Source of the DNA: Siphonodentalium dalli | Lineage: Eukaryota; Mollusca; Scaphopoda; Gadilida; Siphonodentaliidae | NCBI GenBank assembly: GCA_032622095.1 | Contig: CP136062.1 | Span: forward strand, 159,460,875-159,524,874 | DNA: 64,000 nucleotides | Direction of reading: 5' to 3' | Shown: positions 26,351 through 37,818 of the stretch, one piece after another | Position numbering within the stretch: the first letter of the stretch is position 1 | Layout: every line of letters begins with the position of its first letter | Notes under the pieces: generated by a model | Told to the model about the DNA's origin: nothing | Seen by the model: the letters and a program-made list of their open reading frames with translations, nothing else | Databases searched by the model: none | Position numbers and translations under genes: made by a program

Positions 26351-26582
26351 CTGTTCCTGGCCTGTTATCGGTGCTCGAGTCTTGAAACCCGGGTCACGTT
26401 TTGGGTCTGTCCCTGACATGTTGTTTGTGTTCGAGTCTTGACACCCGGGTCACGACTTTGCCGTCTGTTCCTGGCCTGTTTTCGGTGTTCGCGTCTTGAC
26501 ACCCGGGTCTCGTCATGATGATCCGTTCCTGGCCTGTTATCGGTGTTCGAGTCCTGACACCCGTGTCACGTCTCGGTGGTCT
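26351..26582. repeat. ~58 bp minisatellite, 4 units (copy 1)
   Basis: Four tandem units with the shared core TGTTCCTGGCCTGTTATCGG and, further on, TCTTGACACCCGGGTCACG. The copy 2 array (59081-59370) has five units, the extra one lying near 59281-59340. No coding role. Confidence 0.75.
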
Positions 26583-27203
26583 ACTGGTCGCGAACACAAG
26601 GAAAGAACACAGATTCGAATACACCAGCGGTGAGATGTACGAAGCTTGGGTATTATATTCACGCCTGTATCCACGACATACACTCCGGCAATGCACATGC
26701 AAAGTACTGCATGTGTATTGTGGAATTGTGCGTGTAGTCATAGCTGGTCATTGTCTGCTATATATATGGCGTAATTCTTTGATTGGGTCATTTACTAACC
26801 TCGGATGTTAGATTTGATTAACGGTTTGTGTTTCCGGGTCGATGTTGCTGTTGTGTTACATTTCAAGAAAATTGTTCAATGTCGGAAATAGACGCTCTTT
26901 TCATTTTGGATTTTGCACATTGTTTTTTCTCTTGATTTCTAGTATAATTAGATAGACCTTATAAGGTAAATGAAAACGACTCTATACGGTCACGGCGTGC
27001 ATGCCGATAATAGTGTGGTATCAACTGACACGGACGAAGGATTGCATAAAAACGCGACACCAGGATACACCGGCAAGGTCTTGACTTTGCGACTGAGACC
27101 AATGAACGACCGAGTTTTGCTTGTGTATATATTCCCCTGGAGATATACACGTGTGAATTATGCACAAGTTTGATACATCTCGCCGCCAATGTTTCGACTG
27201 TTC
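26583..27203. other. Non-coding 3' flank of lectin gene
   Basis: No gene recognised. On the minus strand this lies downstream of the lectin stop codon and would include its 3' UTR; I do not see a clear AATAAA on that strand. Small open frames are not supported by any motif. Confidence 0.4.
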
Positions 27204-27451
27204 TCACAACTCACAAATATAGCTGTGACGTTGAGCCGGGTTTGCCGTGTCACAGTTATAATCGTTCATCGCAATCCAAGGAACACTTGCTGGCCAGTGT
27301 ATGATTGTCGCGCAGCGTTGATTTCCTCCATAATTTTCTAGATACATGTCAGCCGCAGTCCACAATGGCTCGCCATTTCTGTTCCTCCAATCACGTGCAC
27401 CAACGATCGATTCATCTGTTCCGTCAATATAGTGCTGCATGGTATATGTAC
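27204..27451 (-). CDS. C-type lectin domain, 3'-terminal exon (copy 1)
   Basis: A minus-strand exon encoding the second half of a C-type lectin-like domain and the natural end of the protein. It opens after a splice acceptor (TATATATTACAG) in phase 1 and ends HSYICEL then TGA. Visible family features: an IVGARDW block, then NGEPLWTAADMY, cysteine in QRCATI, aromatic/acidic MNDYNC and the terminal ICE. The C...C...C pattern matches the conserved disulphides of the fold. A clear EPN or QPD sugar-binding triplet is not visible, so calcium-dependent sugar binding is uncertain. It is phase-compatible both with the truncated piece at 27514-27608 and with the full first-half exon at 36237-36401. CTLD proteins are usually secreted or surface recognition proteins. 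Confidence 0.75.
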
Positions 27452-27513
27452 CTGTAATATATAGGTATAAAGAACCTTCCACAGCTACTAATATAATTAT
27501 CCTAGTTTATTAC

Positions 27514-27608
27514 CTTTGTCCTCGTTTCTTGTGGCGTTTGCGATCGCTTCGGCCATTTTGAATGCGTGATACTCATCAACTCGAAACCACGTGATTCCAC
27601 AGCGTGGA
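27514..27608 (-). pseudogene. Truncated CTLD first-half exon (copy 1)
   Basis: The minus-strand reading includes CGITWFRVDEYHAFKMAEAI and ends NATRNEDK before a GGTAATAA donor in phase 1, exactly the phase of the next exon. It aligns with the C-terminal part of the exon at 36237-36401 (CERGHLFEVKN...). Upstream of about 27608 the frame soon closes and the sequence becomes a LINE reverse-transcriptase relic on the other strand. The 5' part of the exon, including most of the expected acceptor side, appears lost. A weak AG near 27609 would give the wrong phase for a normal exon. Confidence 0.55.
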
Positions 27609-27615
27609 CTGAGCC

Positions 27616-28330
27616 GGTTGTTGTTGCATTATCAGAAACTGATACGCAAACAATGTTGAAAACAGTTCAAAATTGGTGTAAAAAATGGCGAATGACAGTT
27701 TATTTAGAAAAAACGAAATTGTCCATTTTTAGAAAGAATCGCATTCAAAGAACCAATTGTAGTTTCATTTTCGAAAATCAAGCTGTAAACATGACTGAGC
27801 AATTAAATATCATGGTGTGATTTTCCACGAGTTTGGTAGTTTAAATATAACAGCTGAAATGTATCAAAGTCAACAGGTAGAGCTCTCGAGGCCATCATAT
27901 CAAAATTTATGTTCACACATATATATAAGGACATATTCTTCAAAACTTTTGGTGAATTTTTTTCCAAAACCGTGTTAGTAAATCCATAATTATGGATTAT
28001 GCGTCTGGTGTCTGGGGATACAGAGCATACCCTTGTATAGAGCATTCGGGTATTTCATTAGTGTCCGTCGTTTTTGTCTGCTATTAGCCATTGAATCTTG
28101 AGATGGTGGGACCCAGATAAAAGATTGGGCGAGCATACATATAACTTGAATGTGTAGATATGGAGAAGGCTGCTAAGAGGAATAAACAGAATCAGAACAG
28201 ATGAGTGAAAAGAAGGGAGAGAAAATATAATATAACTTGATATATATGCAAGTCTAAAAATAATGTGCTGGTCATCAGCAAAATGATCGAGGTCTGCAGA
28301 GGGCGAATTTGGCGATACTACCCGGCATAG
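27616..28330 (+). pseudogene. Non-LTR retrotransposon reverse-transcriptase relic (copy 1)
   Basis: The plus-strand reading shows the region just after the YADD motif of LINE reverse transcriptases: ALSETDTQTMLKTVQNWCKK, then WRM and EKTK. Further on, in shifted frames, come ALEAIISKF-like residues (clearer in copy 2), DYASGVWGYR near 27988-28020, and a decayed WDPDKRLGEH segment. The catalytic YADD itself and the N-terminal domains are missing. Frameshifts and stops make it non-functional. It abuts the truncated lectin exon. Confidence 0.65.
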
Positions 28331-29133
28331 CATCAACAAATTCAACCTCTGACGACCTCATTCTATTTTGGTCTCGACCAACCATGGAGAACTAGCTACA
28401 GAATGAGGGTCACATATGGTGAATTTGGTAATGCTATAGCCCACTATGCTGGGTAGCATCGCTACCTCCTTGGAGCTTATTCTGCAGACTGCATATGACC
28501 GTCTTATTTTCAAGTTTCTATTTACACGTACATGTATGTGTCTGAATGCTTGACCTGAGTCTGGCCTTAGCACAGTACCTTGCCCAAGAACTCAGCTCAT
28601 GGAAATGAAAATTACATGTTGGATTTCAGCTGAATACCTGTATTGTTGGAGAGTTACTTGCCAGCTGGTGTTGCCCTAATATTTTTTCAAAAATCATAAT
28701 TGACATAAATTCATGTGATACTATCATACTATGCGACACATCTAAAGTTACACTTGCTGTGATGAAAGGAAGGTACACTAATGCTTTTATAATGAGCTAC
28801 CTCAGACAATATTTGGGGACGAAACAATCAATAATTTACTGATCAGCACATGTAAGCTGTGTGTTATTTTGGGTTTTCCAGGTTTTTTCTTTAGATCACT
28901 TCCTGTTTCGTGTTATTACAAAAGTTGGAATGACTTAGAAGAACCAGAAACGAAAATAGGGTAACTGTAATACTGACCACCAAGCTTAAATGGTGTGAGA
29001 CTACATATTTGGAGGTAAAAAGGGAGTGGGTACCCCTGTGTACCCCGCATGAAATTGGAAACAATATTTTTTCCTTCAAATAGGGGGTGGTGGGTACACA
29101 AGAGCCGGAAAAAAGTTTTTTCAGCCTAATGTT

Positions 29134-29871
29134 CAAACGGCCGAATATCACGGGATTTCGATGAAACTTGGAATGTGGGGGTACTTCGGCCGGGGAGCGG
29201 CATAAACCTATTAATTTGTCCGTGCGACGTGACCTTGACCTTGAAATCGGGTCATTTCAAGGTCAAACGCCCGAATATCACGGGATTTCGATGAAACTTG
29301 GTATGTGTGGGTACTTTCGGCCGGGGAGTCTCATAAGCCTATTCATTTGCCCGTGCGACGTGACTTTGACCTTGAAATCGGTAAATTCAAGGTCAAATCG
29401 CGAATTTTGATGGGATTTCGACGAAATTTGATACGTGGGGTTACTTTTGTCCACTGAGTGTTTTGGGCGGGTCGAGTCGTGACCCCGACCTGACCTTGAC
29501 CTTCAAAATAATCAATTCGAGGGCAAATCGCAGCATATTCATTTGCCCGTGCGACTTGACCTTGAATCGGGTCAATTCAAGGTCAAATCGCCAATTTTGA
29601 TGGTATTTCGACGAAATTTTATACATAGGGTTACTTTTGTCCACTGTGTGTTTTGGACGGGTCAAATCGTGACCCCGACCTGACCTTGACCTTCAAAATT
29701 ATCAATTCAAGGTCAAATCGGGTAAAACCGGATGGATTTCGACGGGTACTTTTGTCGGGTACTTTTGTCCTGGCAGTGTTTTGGACGGGTCAAATCGTGA
29801 CCCCACCTTACCTTCACCTTCAAAATGAACAATTCAAGGTCAAAGCCCGGACGAAGTCGGGTCACCTTCTA

Positions 29872-29872
<1 letters not shown>
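29134..29872 (+). mobile_element. Single A-type Helitron, 5'-truncated
   Basis: Plus orientation, related to the A-type units of the arrays. It ends in CCCGGACGAAGTCGGG, seven bases, then CTAG at 29869-29872 followed directly by (TA)n, consistent with insertion at A|T in TA-rich DNA. The 5' TC end and CTGT tract are absent. Many TTCAAGGTCA / TGACCTTGAA motifs are present. Confidence 0.75.

Positions 29873-29954
<82 letters not shown>
29873..29954. repeat. (TA)n microsatellite
   Basis: About 41 TA dinucleotides immediately 3' of a Helitron CTAG end. Equivalent tracts are 33382-33445 and 62775-62802, with differing lengths; a separate (TA)n lies at 49402-49456. Confidence 0.95.
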
Positions 29955-29955
<1 letters not shown>

Positions 29956-30325
29956 CTGATTATAGTATGTGTACAGAAATATATATAAATGGTTTTATGA
30001 ATCAACATGACGACTTTTTCTATTAAAATACGTCCTTTATTCCGAGGCCTTTTCCGGGAATGACGTGAATAGTATTATGGCGTCATATGGCAACATGGGG
30101 GATAATTGCCTGACGCCAGAGTTAAGAACTGTTGAGTTTTGTCCGGAATTTGCGACGGAAATAATCCTCCTTGGCCAGTCTTTCCGAACAATTGTCACTT
30201 ACCATCTTATAAAATGGGAAGATTTTGAACATGCCTCTGCCACATATATCAATATGCTCACTTAGAGGGATCATCCTTGTGCTGGGATCTCTAATCTGTT
30301 GTCGGTGAATCCGACTGTCTAGCTA

Positions 30326-30908
30326 TAAGAAATGATCTTTTCTAATTGTTAGAAATTGCAAGAAAAACATCTTATACTTCTAGACATTTGAGAATGTCTT
30401 TCTGACTTTTGTCTGGAAAGTAGGTCATAACGTATTAGGAAAAATTTCTATCTATTTTCTAGAAATAAGAACAAGAAAATTTTATAAGTATACTCCTAAA
30501 TTTTCTAGTATTTTCTAGTTTTCTAGTCTTGTGAGAAAATAATTTCTTGACATTTAAGAAATTAGTTCTTACCTTTTTCTAGGTACCGCGAAAATGACTT
30601 TCTAAGATTTAAGAAATAATTTCTTACTGATAAGAAATAATTTATTACCTTTTTCTAGATTATGAGAAAATTACTTTCACGGATTTAAGAATTTGTTCTT
30701 TTATTAAGAAACCATGAGAAAACTAATGGATCCTTTCTTTAAAAATGAAAAATATTATCATAATTATAATTATAATTTCTATAAGAAATAAATTTTCTGA
30801 ATATTAGAAAATTTGATGTAAGAACATTTTCTAGGAATACTCACAGGATAATATTTCTTATTTTAAGTTTTTTTCTCTCAAAATAAGAATATTTTTTTTG
30901 ACAGTGTG
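30326..30908. repeat. AAGAAAT / TTTCTAG-rich element (1 of 3)
   Basis: About 580 bp built largely from short inverted words (TTTCTAG, TAAGAAAT, AGAAAATAA, ATTTCTTA). It ends with a TTTTTTTTGACAGTGTG border. The density of complementary words gives many overlapping hairpins. Copies at 33817-34399 and 63173-63767. Probably an old MITE-like repeat; no ORF. Confidence 0.55.
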
Positions 30909-31402
30909 TGGATTGCTACAATATGTATAATTACGAGAGGTTCGAACTGTCACCAATGCAGCCAAGACAGTCATTTACCTAGAATGATAACTATTGAGAC
31001 TCGAACCAAATTGGCGGAGAAGTAAATCTTTAGATAGCGTTTTGATTCCAAGTGTCGCGTCTTCTATATGGGATATATGGCTGCAATGTCATACGTAGAT
31101 TTAGCTACATACTTGTGTATCTCGTTACATATATAACACACATTATGTATGATTAGTTTATACCATATGGACATTTATAATTAGATTGGAAATTTCTAAC
31201 CAGTTGGAAAATTCAAATTCAAATTGGATGGGTGCCGCGATCAATTCAGTTTCGGTCTACAAGGGCGGGTGAATTCTAACCAGAGACTCTTTAGTCATTT
31301 TCTTAAACTACATCGTGCCATGTCTACCCTGGCTACGCCCTTAGATATCATATTCCACCAGTTCAAAAACCTGCGAACTTTTTGATATTCTGACCTTTAT
31401 GT

Positions 31403-33380
31403 TCAAAATTTATGTTCACACATATATATAAGGACATATTCTTCAAAACTTTTGGTGAATTTTTTTCCAAAACCGTGTTAGTAAATCCATAATTATGGAT
31501 TATGCGTCTGGTGTCTGGGGATACAGAGGCTGAGCATACCCTTGTATAGAGCATTCGGGTATTTCATTAGTGTCCGTCGTTTTTGTCTGCTATTAGCCAT
31601 TGAATCTTGAGATGGTGGGACCCAGATAAAAGATTGGGCGAGCATACATATAACTTGAATGTGTAGATATGGAGAAGGCTGCTAAGAGGAATAAACAGAA
31701 TCAGAACAGATGAGTGAAAAGAAGGGAGAGAAAATATAATATAACTTGATATATATGCAAGTCTAAAAATAATGTGCTGGTCATCAGCAAAATGATCGAG
31801 GTCTGCAGAGGGCGAATTTGGCGATACTACCCGGCATAGCATCAACAAATTCAACCTCTGACGACCTCATTCTATTTTGGTCTCGACCAACCATGGAGAA
31901 CTAGCTACAGAATGAGGGTCACATATGGTGAATTTGGTAATGCTATAGCCCACTATGCTGGGTAGCATCGCTACCTCCTTGGAGCTTATTCTGCAGACTG
32001 CATATGACCGTCTTATTTTCAAGTTTCTATTTACACGTACATGTATGTGTCTGAATGCTTGACCTGAGTCTGGCCTTAGCACAGTACCTTGCCCAAGAAC
32101 TCAGCTCATGGAAATGAAAATTACATGTTGGATTTCAGCTGAATACCTGTATTGTTGGAGAGTTACTTGCCAGCTGGTGTTGCCCTAATATTTTTTCAAA
32201 AATCATAATTGACATAAATTCATGTGATACTATCATACTATGCGACACATCTAAAGTTACACTTGCTGTGATGAAAGGAAGGTACACTAATGCTTTTATA
32301 ATGAGCTACCTCAGACAATATTTGGGGACGAAACAATCAATAATTTACTGATCAGCACATGTAAGCTGTGTGTTATTTTGGGTTTTCCAGGTTTTTTCTT
32401 TAGATCACTTCCTGTTTCGTGTTATTACAAAAGTTGGAATGACTTAGAAGAACCAGAAACGAAAATAGGGTAACTGTAATACTGACCACCAAGCTTAAAT
32501 GGTGTGAGACTACATATTTGGAGGTAAAAAGGGAGTGGGTACCCCTGTGTACCCCGCATGAAATTGGAAACAATATTTTTTCCTTCAAATAGGGGGTGGT
32601 GGGTACACAAGAGCCGGAAAAAAGTTTTTTCAGCCTAATGTTCAAACGGCCGAATATCACGGGATTTCGATGAAACTTGGAATGTGGGGGTACTTCGGCC
32701 GGGGAGCGGCATAAACCTATTAATTTGTCCGTGCGACGTGACCTTGACCTTGAAATCGGGTCATTTCAAGGTCAAACGCCCGAATATCACGGGATTTCGA
32801 TGAAACTTGGTATGTGTGGGTACTTTCGGCCGGGGAGTCTCATAAGCCTATTCATTTGCCCGTGCGACGTGACTTTGACCTTGAAATCGGTAAATTCAAG
32901 GTCAAATCGCGAATTTTGATGGGATTTCGACGAAATTTGATACGTGGGGTTACTTTTGTCCACTGAGTGTTTTGGGCGGGTCGAGTCGTGACCCCGACCT
33001 GACCTTGACCTTCAAAATAATCAATTCGAGGTCAAATCGCAGCATATTCATTTGCCCGTGCGACTTGACCTTGAATCGGGTCAATTCAAGGTCAAATCGC
33101 CAATTTTGATGGTATTTCGACGAAATTTTATACATAGGGTTACTTTTGTCCACTGTGTGTTTTGGACGAGTCAAATCGTGACCCCGACCTGACCTTGACC
33201 TTCAAAATTATCAATTCAAGGTCAAATCGGGTAAAACCGGATGGATTTCGACGGGTACTTTTGTCGGGTACTTTTGTCCTGGCAGTGTTTTGGACGGGTC
33301 AAATCGTGACCCCACCTTACCTTCACCTTCAAAATGAACAATTCAAGGTCAAAGCCCGGACGAAGTCGGGTCACCTTCTA

Positions 33381-33446
<66 letters not shown>

Positions 33447-34887
33447 CTGATTATAGTATGTGTACAGAAATATATATAAATGGTTTTATGAATCAACATG
33501 ACGACTTTTTCTATTAAAATACGTCCTTTATTCCGAGGCCTTTTCCGGGAATGACGTGAATAGTATTATGGCGTCATATGGCAACATGGGGGATAATTGC
33601 CTGACGCCAGAGTTAAGAACTGTTGAGTTTTGTCCGGAATTTGCGACGGAAATAATCCTCCTTGGCCAGTCTTTCCGAACAATTGTCACTTACCATCTTA
33701 TAAAATGGGAAGATTTTGAACATGCCTCTGCCACATATATCAATATGCTCACTTAGAGGGATCATCCTTGTGCTGGGATCTCTAATCTGTTGTCGGTGAA
33801 TCCGACTGTCTAGCTATAAGAAATGATCTTTTCTAATTGTTAGAAATTGCAAGAAAAACATCTTATACTTCTAGACATTTGAGAATGTCTTTCTTACTTT
33901 TGTCTGGAAAGTAGGTCATAACGTATTAGGAAAAATTTCTATCTATTTTCTAGAAATAAGAACAAGAAAATTTTATAAGTATACTCCTAAATTTTCTAGT
34001 ATTTTCTAGTTTTCTAGTCTTGTGAGAAAATAATTTCTTGACATTTAAGAAATTAGTTCTTACCTTTTTCTAGGTACCGCGAAAATGACTTTCTAAGATT
34101 TAAGAAATAATTTCTTACTGATAAGAAATAATTTATTACCTTTTTCTAGATTATGAGAAAATTACTTTCACGGATTTAAGAATTTGTTCTTTTATTAAGA
34201 AACCATGAGAAAACTAATGGATCCTTTCTTTAAAAATGAAAAATATTATCATAATTATAATTATAATTTCTATAAGAAATAAATTTTCTGAATATTAGAA
34301 AATTTGATGTAAGAACATTTTCTAGGAATACTCACAGGATAATATTTCTTATTTTAAGTTTTTTTCTCTCAAAATAAGAATATTTTTTTTGACAGTGTGT
34401 GGATTGCTACAATATGTATAATTACGAGAGGTTCGAACTGTCACCAATGCAGCCAAGACAGTCATTTACCTAGAATGATAACTATTGAGACTCGAACCAA
34501 ATTGGCGGAGAAGTAAATCTTTAGATAGCGTTTTGATTCCAAGTGTCGCGTCTTCTATATGGGATATATGGCTGCAATGTCATACGTAGATTTAGCTACA
34601 TACTTGTGTATCTCGTTACATATATAACACACATTATGTATGATTAGTTTATACCATATGGACATTTATAATTAGATTGGAAATTTCTAACCAGTTGGAA
34701 AATTCAAATTCAAATTGGATGGGTGCCGCGATCAATTCAGTTTCGGTCTACAAGGGCGGGTGAATTCTAACCAGAGACTCTTTAGTCATTTTCTTAAACT
34801 ACATCGTGCCATGTCTACCCTGGCTACGCCCTTAGATATCATATTCCACCAGTTCAAAAACCTGCGAACTTTTTGATATTCTGACCT
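31403..34887. repeat. 3.5 kb tandem duplication, unit 2
   Basis: Second unit of the tandem duplication. It has a 6 bp insertion near 31526 and a shorter (TA)n. It contains the LINE relic end (31403 to about 31840), a Helitron-derived copy 32643-33381 with CTAG at 33378-33381, (TA)n 33382-33445, a 66-codon conserved open frame 33556-33756 of unknown meaning and the AAGAAAT/TTTCTAG element 33817-34399. Confidence 0.92.
32643..33381 (+). mobile_element. Single A-type Helitron, tandem-duplicate copy
   Basis: Same structure and truncation as the copy at 29134-29872, including the GC hairpin and terminal CTAG followed by (TA)n. It arose by the tandem duplication and not by a new insertion. Confidence 0.75.
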
Positions 34888-35008
34888 GTTTTGACGGGGA
34901 AATTTATAACTTTGAACATGCCACGCGGGAAACATATTTCTATAGTCCTTATGGGTGTGATCATTGCCATAGAGTCGTGTATCCGCATTTTTATCGTTGT
35001 CGTCAACA

Positions 35009-35152
35009 CCATCATCCTCATGACCATCATCATCATCACCACCAGCATCATCATCATCACCATCATCATCATCCATCATCATCATCATCCATCATGATGA
35101 TGATCATCATCATCACCACCAGTATCCTCATCATCATCATCATCACCATAAT
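35009..35152. repeat. (CAT)n / (ATG)n compound microsatellite
   Basis: Interrupted CAT repeats with an internal switch to ATGATG near 35090-35110. Translations rich in histidine, isoleucine or aspartate are artefacts of the repeat. Confidence 0.95.
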
Positions 35153-36236
35153 CTTTTTGTCAATTCTGATTTTTTTGGCCAAATAAAAAAAACTGGCCAA
35201 ATTAAATCCCCATTTTCTGGTATCACAGTTTGTGAATTTTTTTTTTTTTAACATCTAAAATTCTATATAATTATGTCCATATCTTCAAATACCGTGTCCA
35301 GACTTCTTTAATTGTTACTTGACAATATACCAATACCCACAATCTACCATTTAGCCTCATTGTAGACATAGGATTCATTAGTGTTAATCCTCATTACTGT
35401 TTAATGCATTTGGTGGCCCATTATTTGATAATGCGCTGATATGAGTACATTTTTTTACACAATAAGCTGTATCACCTAATCAATCACCGGATAATCAGTA
35501 TAAATTTGATTTTCTTGTCGCTCCTGTTACAAAATCAATTTGGGTTTTTGAATTAGATTTCCGCTTTTGGGTTTAAAAAAAGACTTGAAATTTATTTTGA
35601 AAAGAATAGGCCATTGGCCAATTTGGCCTATGTCAACATGAACCCTGGTCCCATGAATACCCACCTGTATATGCAATAACGCTGATAATTAACTCACAAT
35701 GAATTATACACACTGCGTTGTCTCACTATTATCAAATATTTCTTTATAACGAAATCTTATTTGATGTCATACATCGAAATCTTATTTCATTATAACGAAA
35801 TACAAAAAAAAGTTCACTTGGCACCTCCCGGCGAGATTCAGACCTAATTTACTGGACGAAAAATTTGTAAGTTTCGCTATAAACTGGGGACGAGTTGAAG
35901 ATTATATTTATTACTTGATCCAAAAGACAATTTACTTTTGACTTCGAAATAATTTGACACACAAATTCTAGACCCAGAAATGTTGTTTCACTTATCTTTT
36001 TATATCAATGTTATAAAGTTTCCTGTTATAACACTAAAAACGTGCACATACTTTGAACTGGTGGAATATTATCACTACGGGCGTAGCCAGAGTAAAGATT
36101 CGTGACATGATCTATATATAGTTCCAGGACTTACTGCACTATAGAGCCACCATCAATACCCACATGTATATACAATAATTCTGATCAACTAATCAATCAC
36201 TCTAACAATAATATGCCCCCTCCAGCATATACTCAC
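35153..36236. other. AT-rich stretch, probable intron
   Basis: No gene recognised. Lies downstream (minus strand) of the CTLD exon donor at 36236. Contains a GGGGACGAGTTG-type repeat near 35880-35900 that recurs as an inverted pair at 37010-37107, and a dispersed-repeat end at about 36055-36105 with GGGCGTAGCCAG. Confidence 0.45.
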
Positions 36237-36401
36237 CATTATATGCAATAACGCCGATCAACCAATCCAGCATCTCTCGGTTCTTAACCTCGAACAGATG
36301 ACCTCGTTCACATTCACACAGGATCTTGCTCTGTCGCCATGTTTGCTTATACTTGATCCCAATTCTGTACCACACATCAAACCGACTGTTGTAAGTATAG
36401 T
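36237..36401 (-). CDS. C-type lectin domain, first-half exon
   Basis: A clean 165 bp internal exon on the minus strand. The acceptor TGTCTTTACAG precedes 36401 and the donor GTGAGT follows 36237; both ends are phase 1, so it reads 54 codons plus split codons. The reading contains FDVWYRIGIKYKQTWRQSK, then ILCECERGHLFEVKNREMLD and WLIGVIAYN. The W..A/S..C......GHL..VK pattern is the typical N-terminal half of a CTLD. Its phase-1 donor fits the phase-1 acceptor of the terminal exon at 27204-27451, which would complete the domain with cysteines in the expected order, though 8.8 kb of repeats lies between. A TTAA transposon starts just upstream at 36439. No matching second-half exon was found between 34.9 and 36.2 kb. 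Confidence 0.7.
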
Positions 36402-36438
36402 CTGTAAAGACATTCGATGTAATATGGATAGATTTAGG

Positions 36439-37173
36439 TTAACCCTTCCATGACTCGAGCTTCCTGATTTTTTTGCGAAAACCCTGTGCCAATGCATTCT
36501 CTTATATATGCGAGTCTCTCGGGGGGGGGGGGGCTGGCATGTATAAGAGAATGCATAGACCGTACAATATTTATCTTGACCTTGTACCCGAGTGCAATAT
36601 CTTATTTGTTACATGATCCTACCCTTATTCCATTCAATAAACTCGTTCTATAAATTGTGATATTAAACGTTCGTTTAATAACAGGAAATAGTGCCAGGTG
36701 ACCTTTGACTTCCGGTTTGTTGTCTGTTTACATTCCGCACGCTACGTCTCAAAATACCATGGCTTCCAATATTTTTCCAACAAACTATAATGAATGAAGA
36801 GTTTGAAAAGTTATTTTTATTAATATACGGCATTAAATACGTCAAATGGTCTTTATTTATCTGGGACTATTTGTTTACGCGGGCATAGTTACGTAAAACG
36901 TCATCGTATGCCTTATAGAAGCCTATAGAAGCCGATGTTAGTTTCGCGCCCCATTTGTTGATTTACGTAGGTTTTTACGAGGTTTTGGATCATCTAATAC
37001 ATAGAATCTACAACTCGTCCCCAGTTTATACCAAAGGCTGGGTCCAGACCTAATTTACTGAACACGTTTTATAAATTCCGCTATAAAATGGGGACGAGTT
37101 GTAGATTCTCTATATATACGAGTATGCACTGGCACAGGACCAGCGCAGCTCCCGTCATGACCGTCAGGGTTAA
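36439..37173. mobile_element. TTAA-flanked MITE upstream of CTLD exon
   Basis: TTAA at 36439-36442 and 37170-37173 border imperfect inverted ends: left CCCTTCCATGACTCGAGC, right complement of CCCTGACGGTCATGACGG. Inside are a damaged form of the GCCAATGCATTCTCTTATAT palindrome with a poly-G loop (about 36486-36556) and an inverted pair around GAATCTACAACTCGTCCCC (about 37010-37107). piggyBac-like, non-autonomous. Confidence 0.6.
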
Positions 37174-37546
37174 GGGTCAGCAGCATGTTTTATCAAGATG
37201 TCCTAATATTTCAAAATGAATTTTCTAAAAAGTTATCTGGAATTTATTTTTGAAATTTGGTACAGGTGATATTTTGTGATAACTAGTTGAACATTTGATG
37301 ATAAGGACCCTGTTTGACGGCAGTATAGACAGTTTGTGACATCACGGAAGTACATGACCTATATTCTCTGCAGTACCCCTGTTTGGGGTCAGCCTAGACA
37401 TATTGTTACACCATGGTCTATTTGTATGCCGGTCGGGCATGTCCGGACATGACCCGGCTGGTTAACTCCCGCCTTCTCCCTATGAACGGTATATTATCTA
37501 CATGTATATCACATGATGATCTCGGTTGGGTAGCTTCAGCCTTGAA

Positions 37547-37650
37547 TGTTAAAGAGACACTCAGCACTCACTATGAATGAATGTTAAAGTGACACTAGGC
37601 ACTCACTATGGATTAATGTTAAAGTGACACTCGCAGTGAAAAACTTTGTT
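37547..37650. repeat. ~32 bp tandem motif in left arm
   Basis: Three copies of a GTTAAAGTGACACT...GCACTCACTATG motif. The inverted counterpart is at about 39020-39125 in the right arm. Confidence 0.7.
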
Positions 37651-37818
37651 TTCAAAAAATAAAAAAATAAAAAATGGGAAAGTTTAAAAAATTAAAAAAC
37701 TTCAAAAACTTCAAAAACAAATCTAATTTTCCAAAAACTTCAAAAATTAAAAAAAATTCCTAAATTAAAAAAAAAATGAAAAAAATGAAAAAACTTAAAT
37801 TGTTTCTAAAATTTAAAA

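Larger units (their letters stand above)
15439..31140. repeat. Segmental duplication, copy 1
   Basis: From 15439 the sequence matches 49449 onward in the same orientation, nearly base for base, to the window end at 64000. The main differences are the number of Helitron units (8 here, 5 in copy 2), minisatellite units (4 versus 5), an intron insertion of about 105 bp in copy 2 near 60279, a 25 bp-class deletion here near 22676, and (TA)n lengths. Low divergence means either a recent duplication or two haplotypes placed in series by the assembler. Confidence 0.93.
27900..31402. repeat. 3.5 kb tandem duplication, unit 1
   Basis: Nearly identical to 31403-34887 in the same orientation. Homology starts at TCAAAATTTATG in the LINE relic and ends at CTGACCT (31396 / 34887). 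Six bases (31397-31402) separate the two units. Contents in order: LINE relic end, an unrecognised 28330-28980 stretch, a Helitron-derived copy, (TA)n, a conserved unrecognised stretch with a 66-codon open frame (30065-30265, no family features), the AAGAAAT/TTTCTAG element and a dispersed-repeat end. Confidence 0.92.

Noticed and set aside
28058-28345. 95-codon minus-strand ORF repeated three times
   Set aside because: It is the antisense of the decayed reverse-transcriptase region and recurs only through the duplications.
30065-30265. 66-codon ORF conserved in three copies
   Set aside because: Identity reflects recent duplication. The start codon choice is unclear, and there is no motif or splice-site support.
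30935-31005. tRNA or SINE promoter (GGTTCGAACT, GACTCGAACC)
   Set aside because: B-box-like words are present, but there is no cloverleaf, matching A box or A-rich tail.
34977-35254. Histidine- or aspartate-rich proteins near 35 kb
   Set aside because: These are translations of an imperfect (CAT)n microsatellite.
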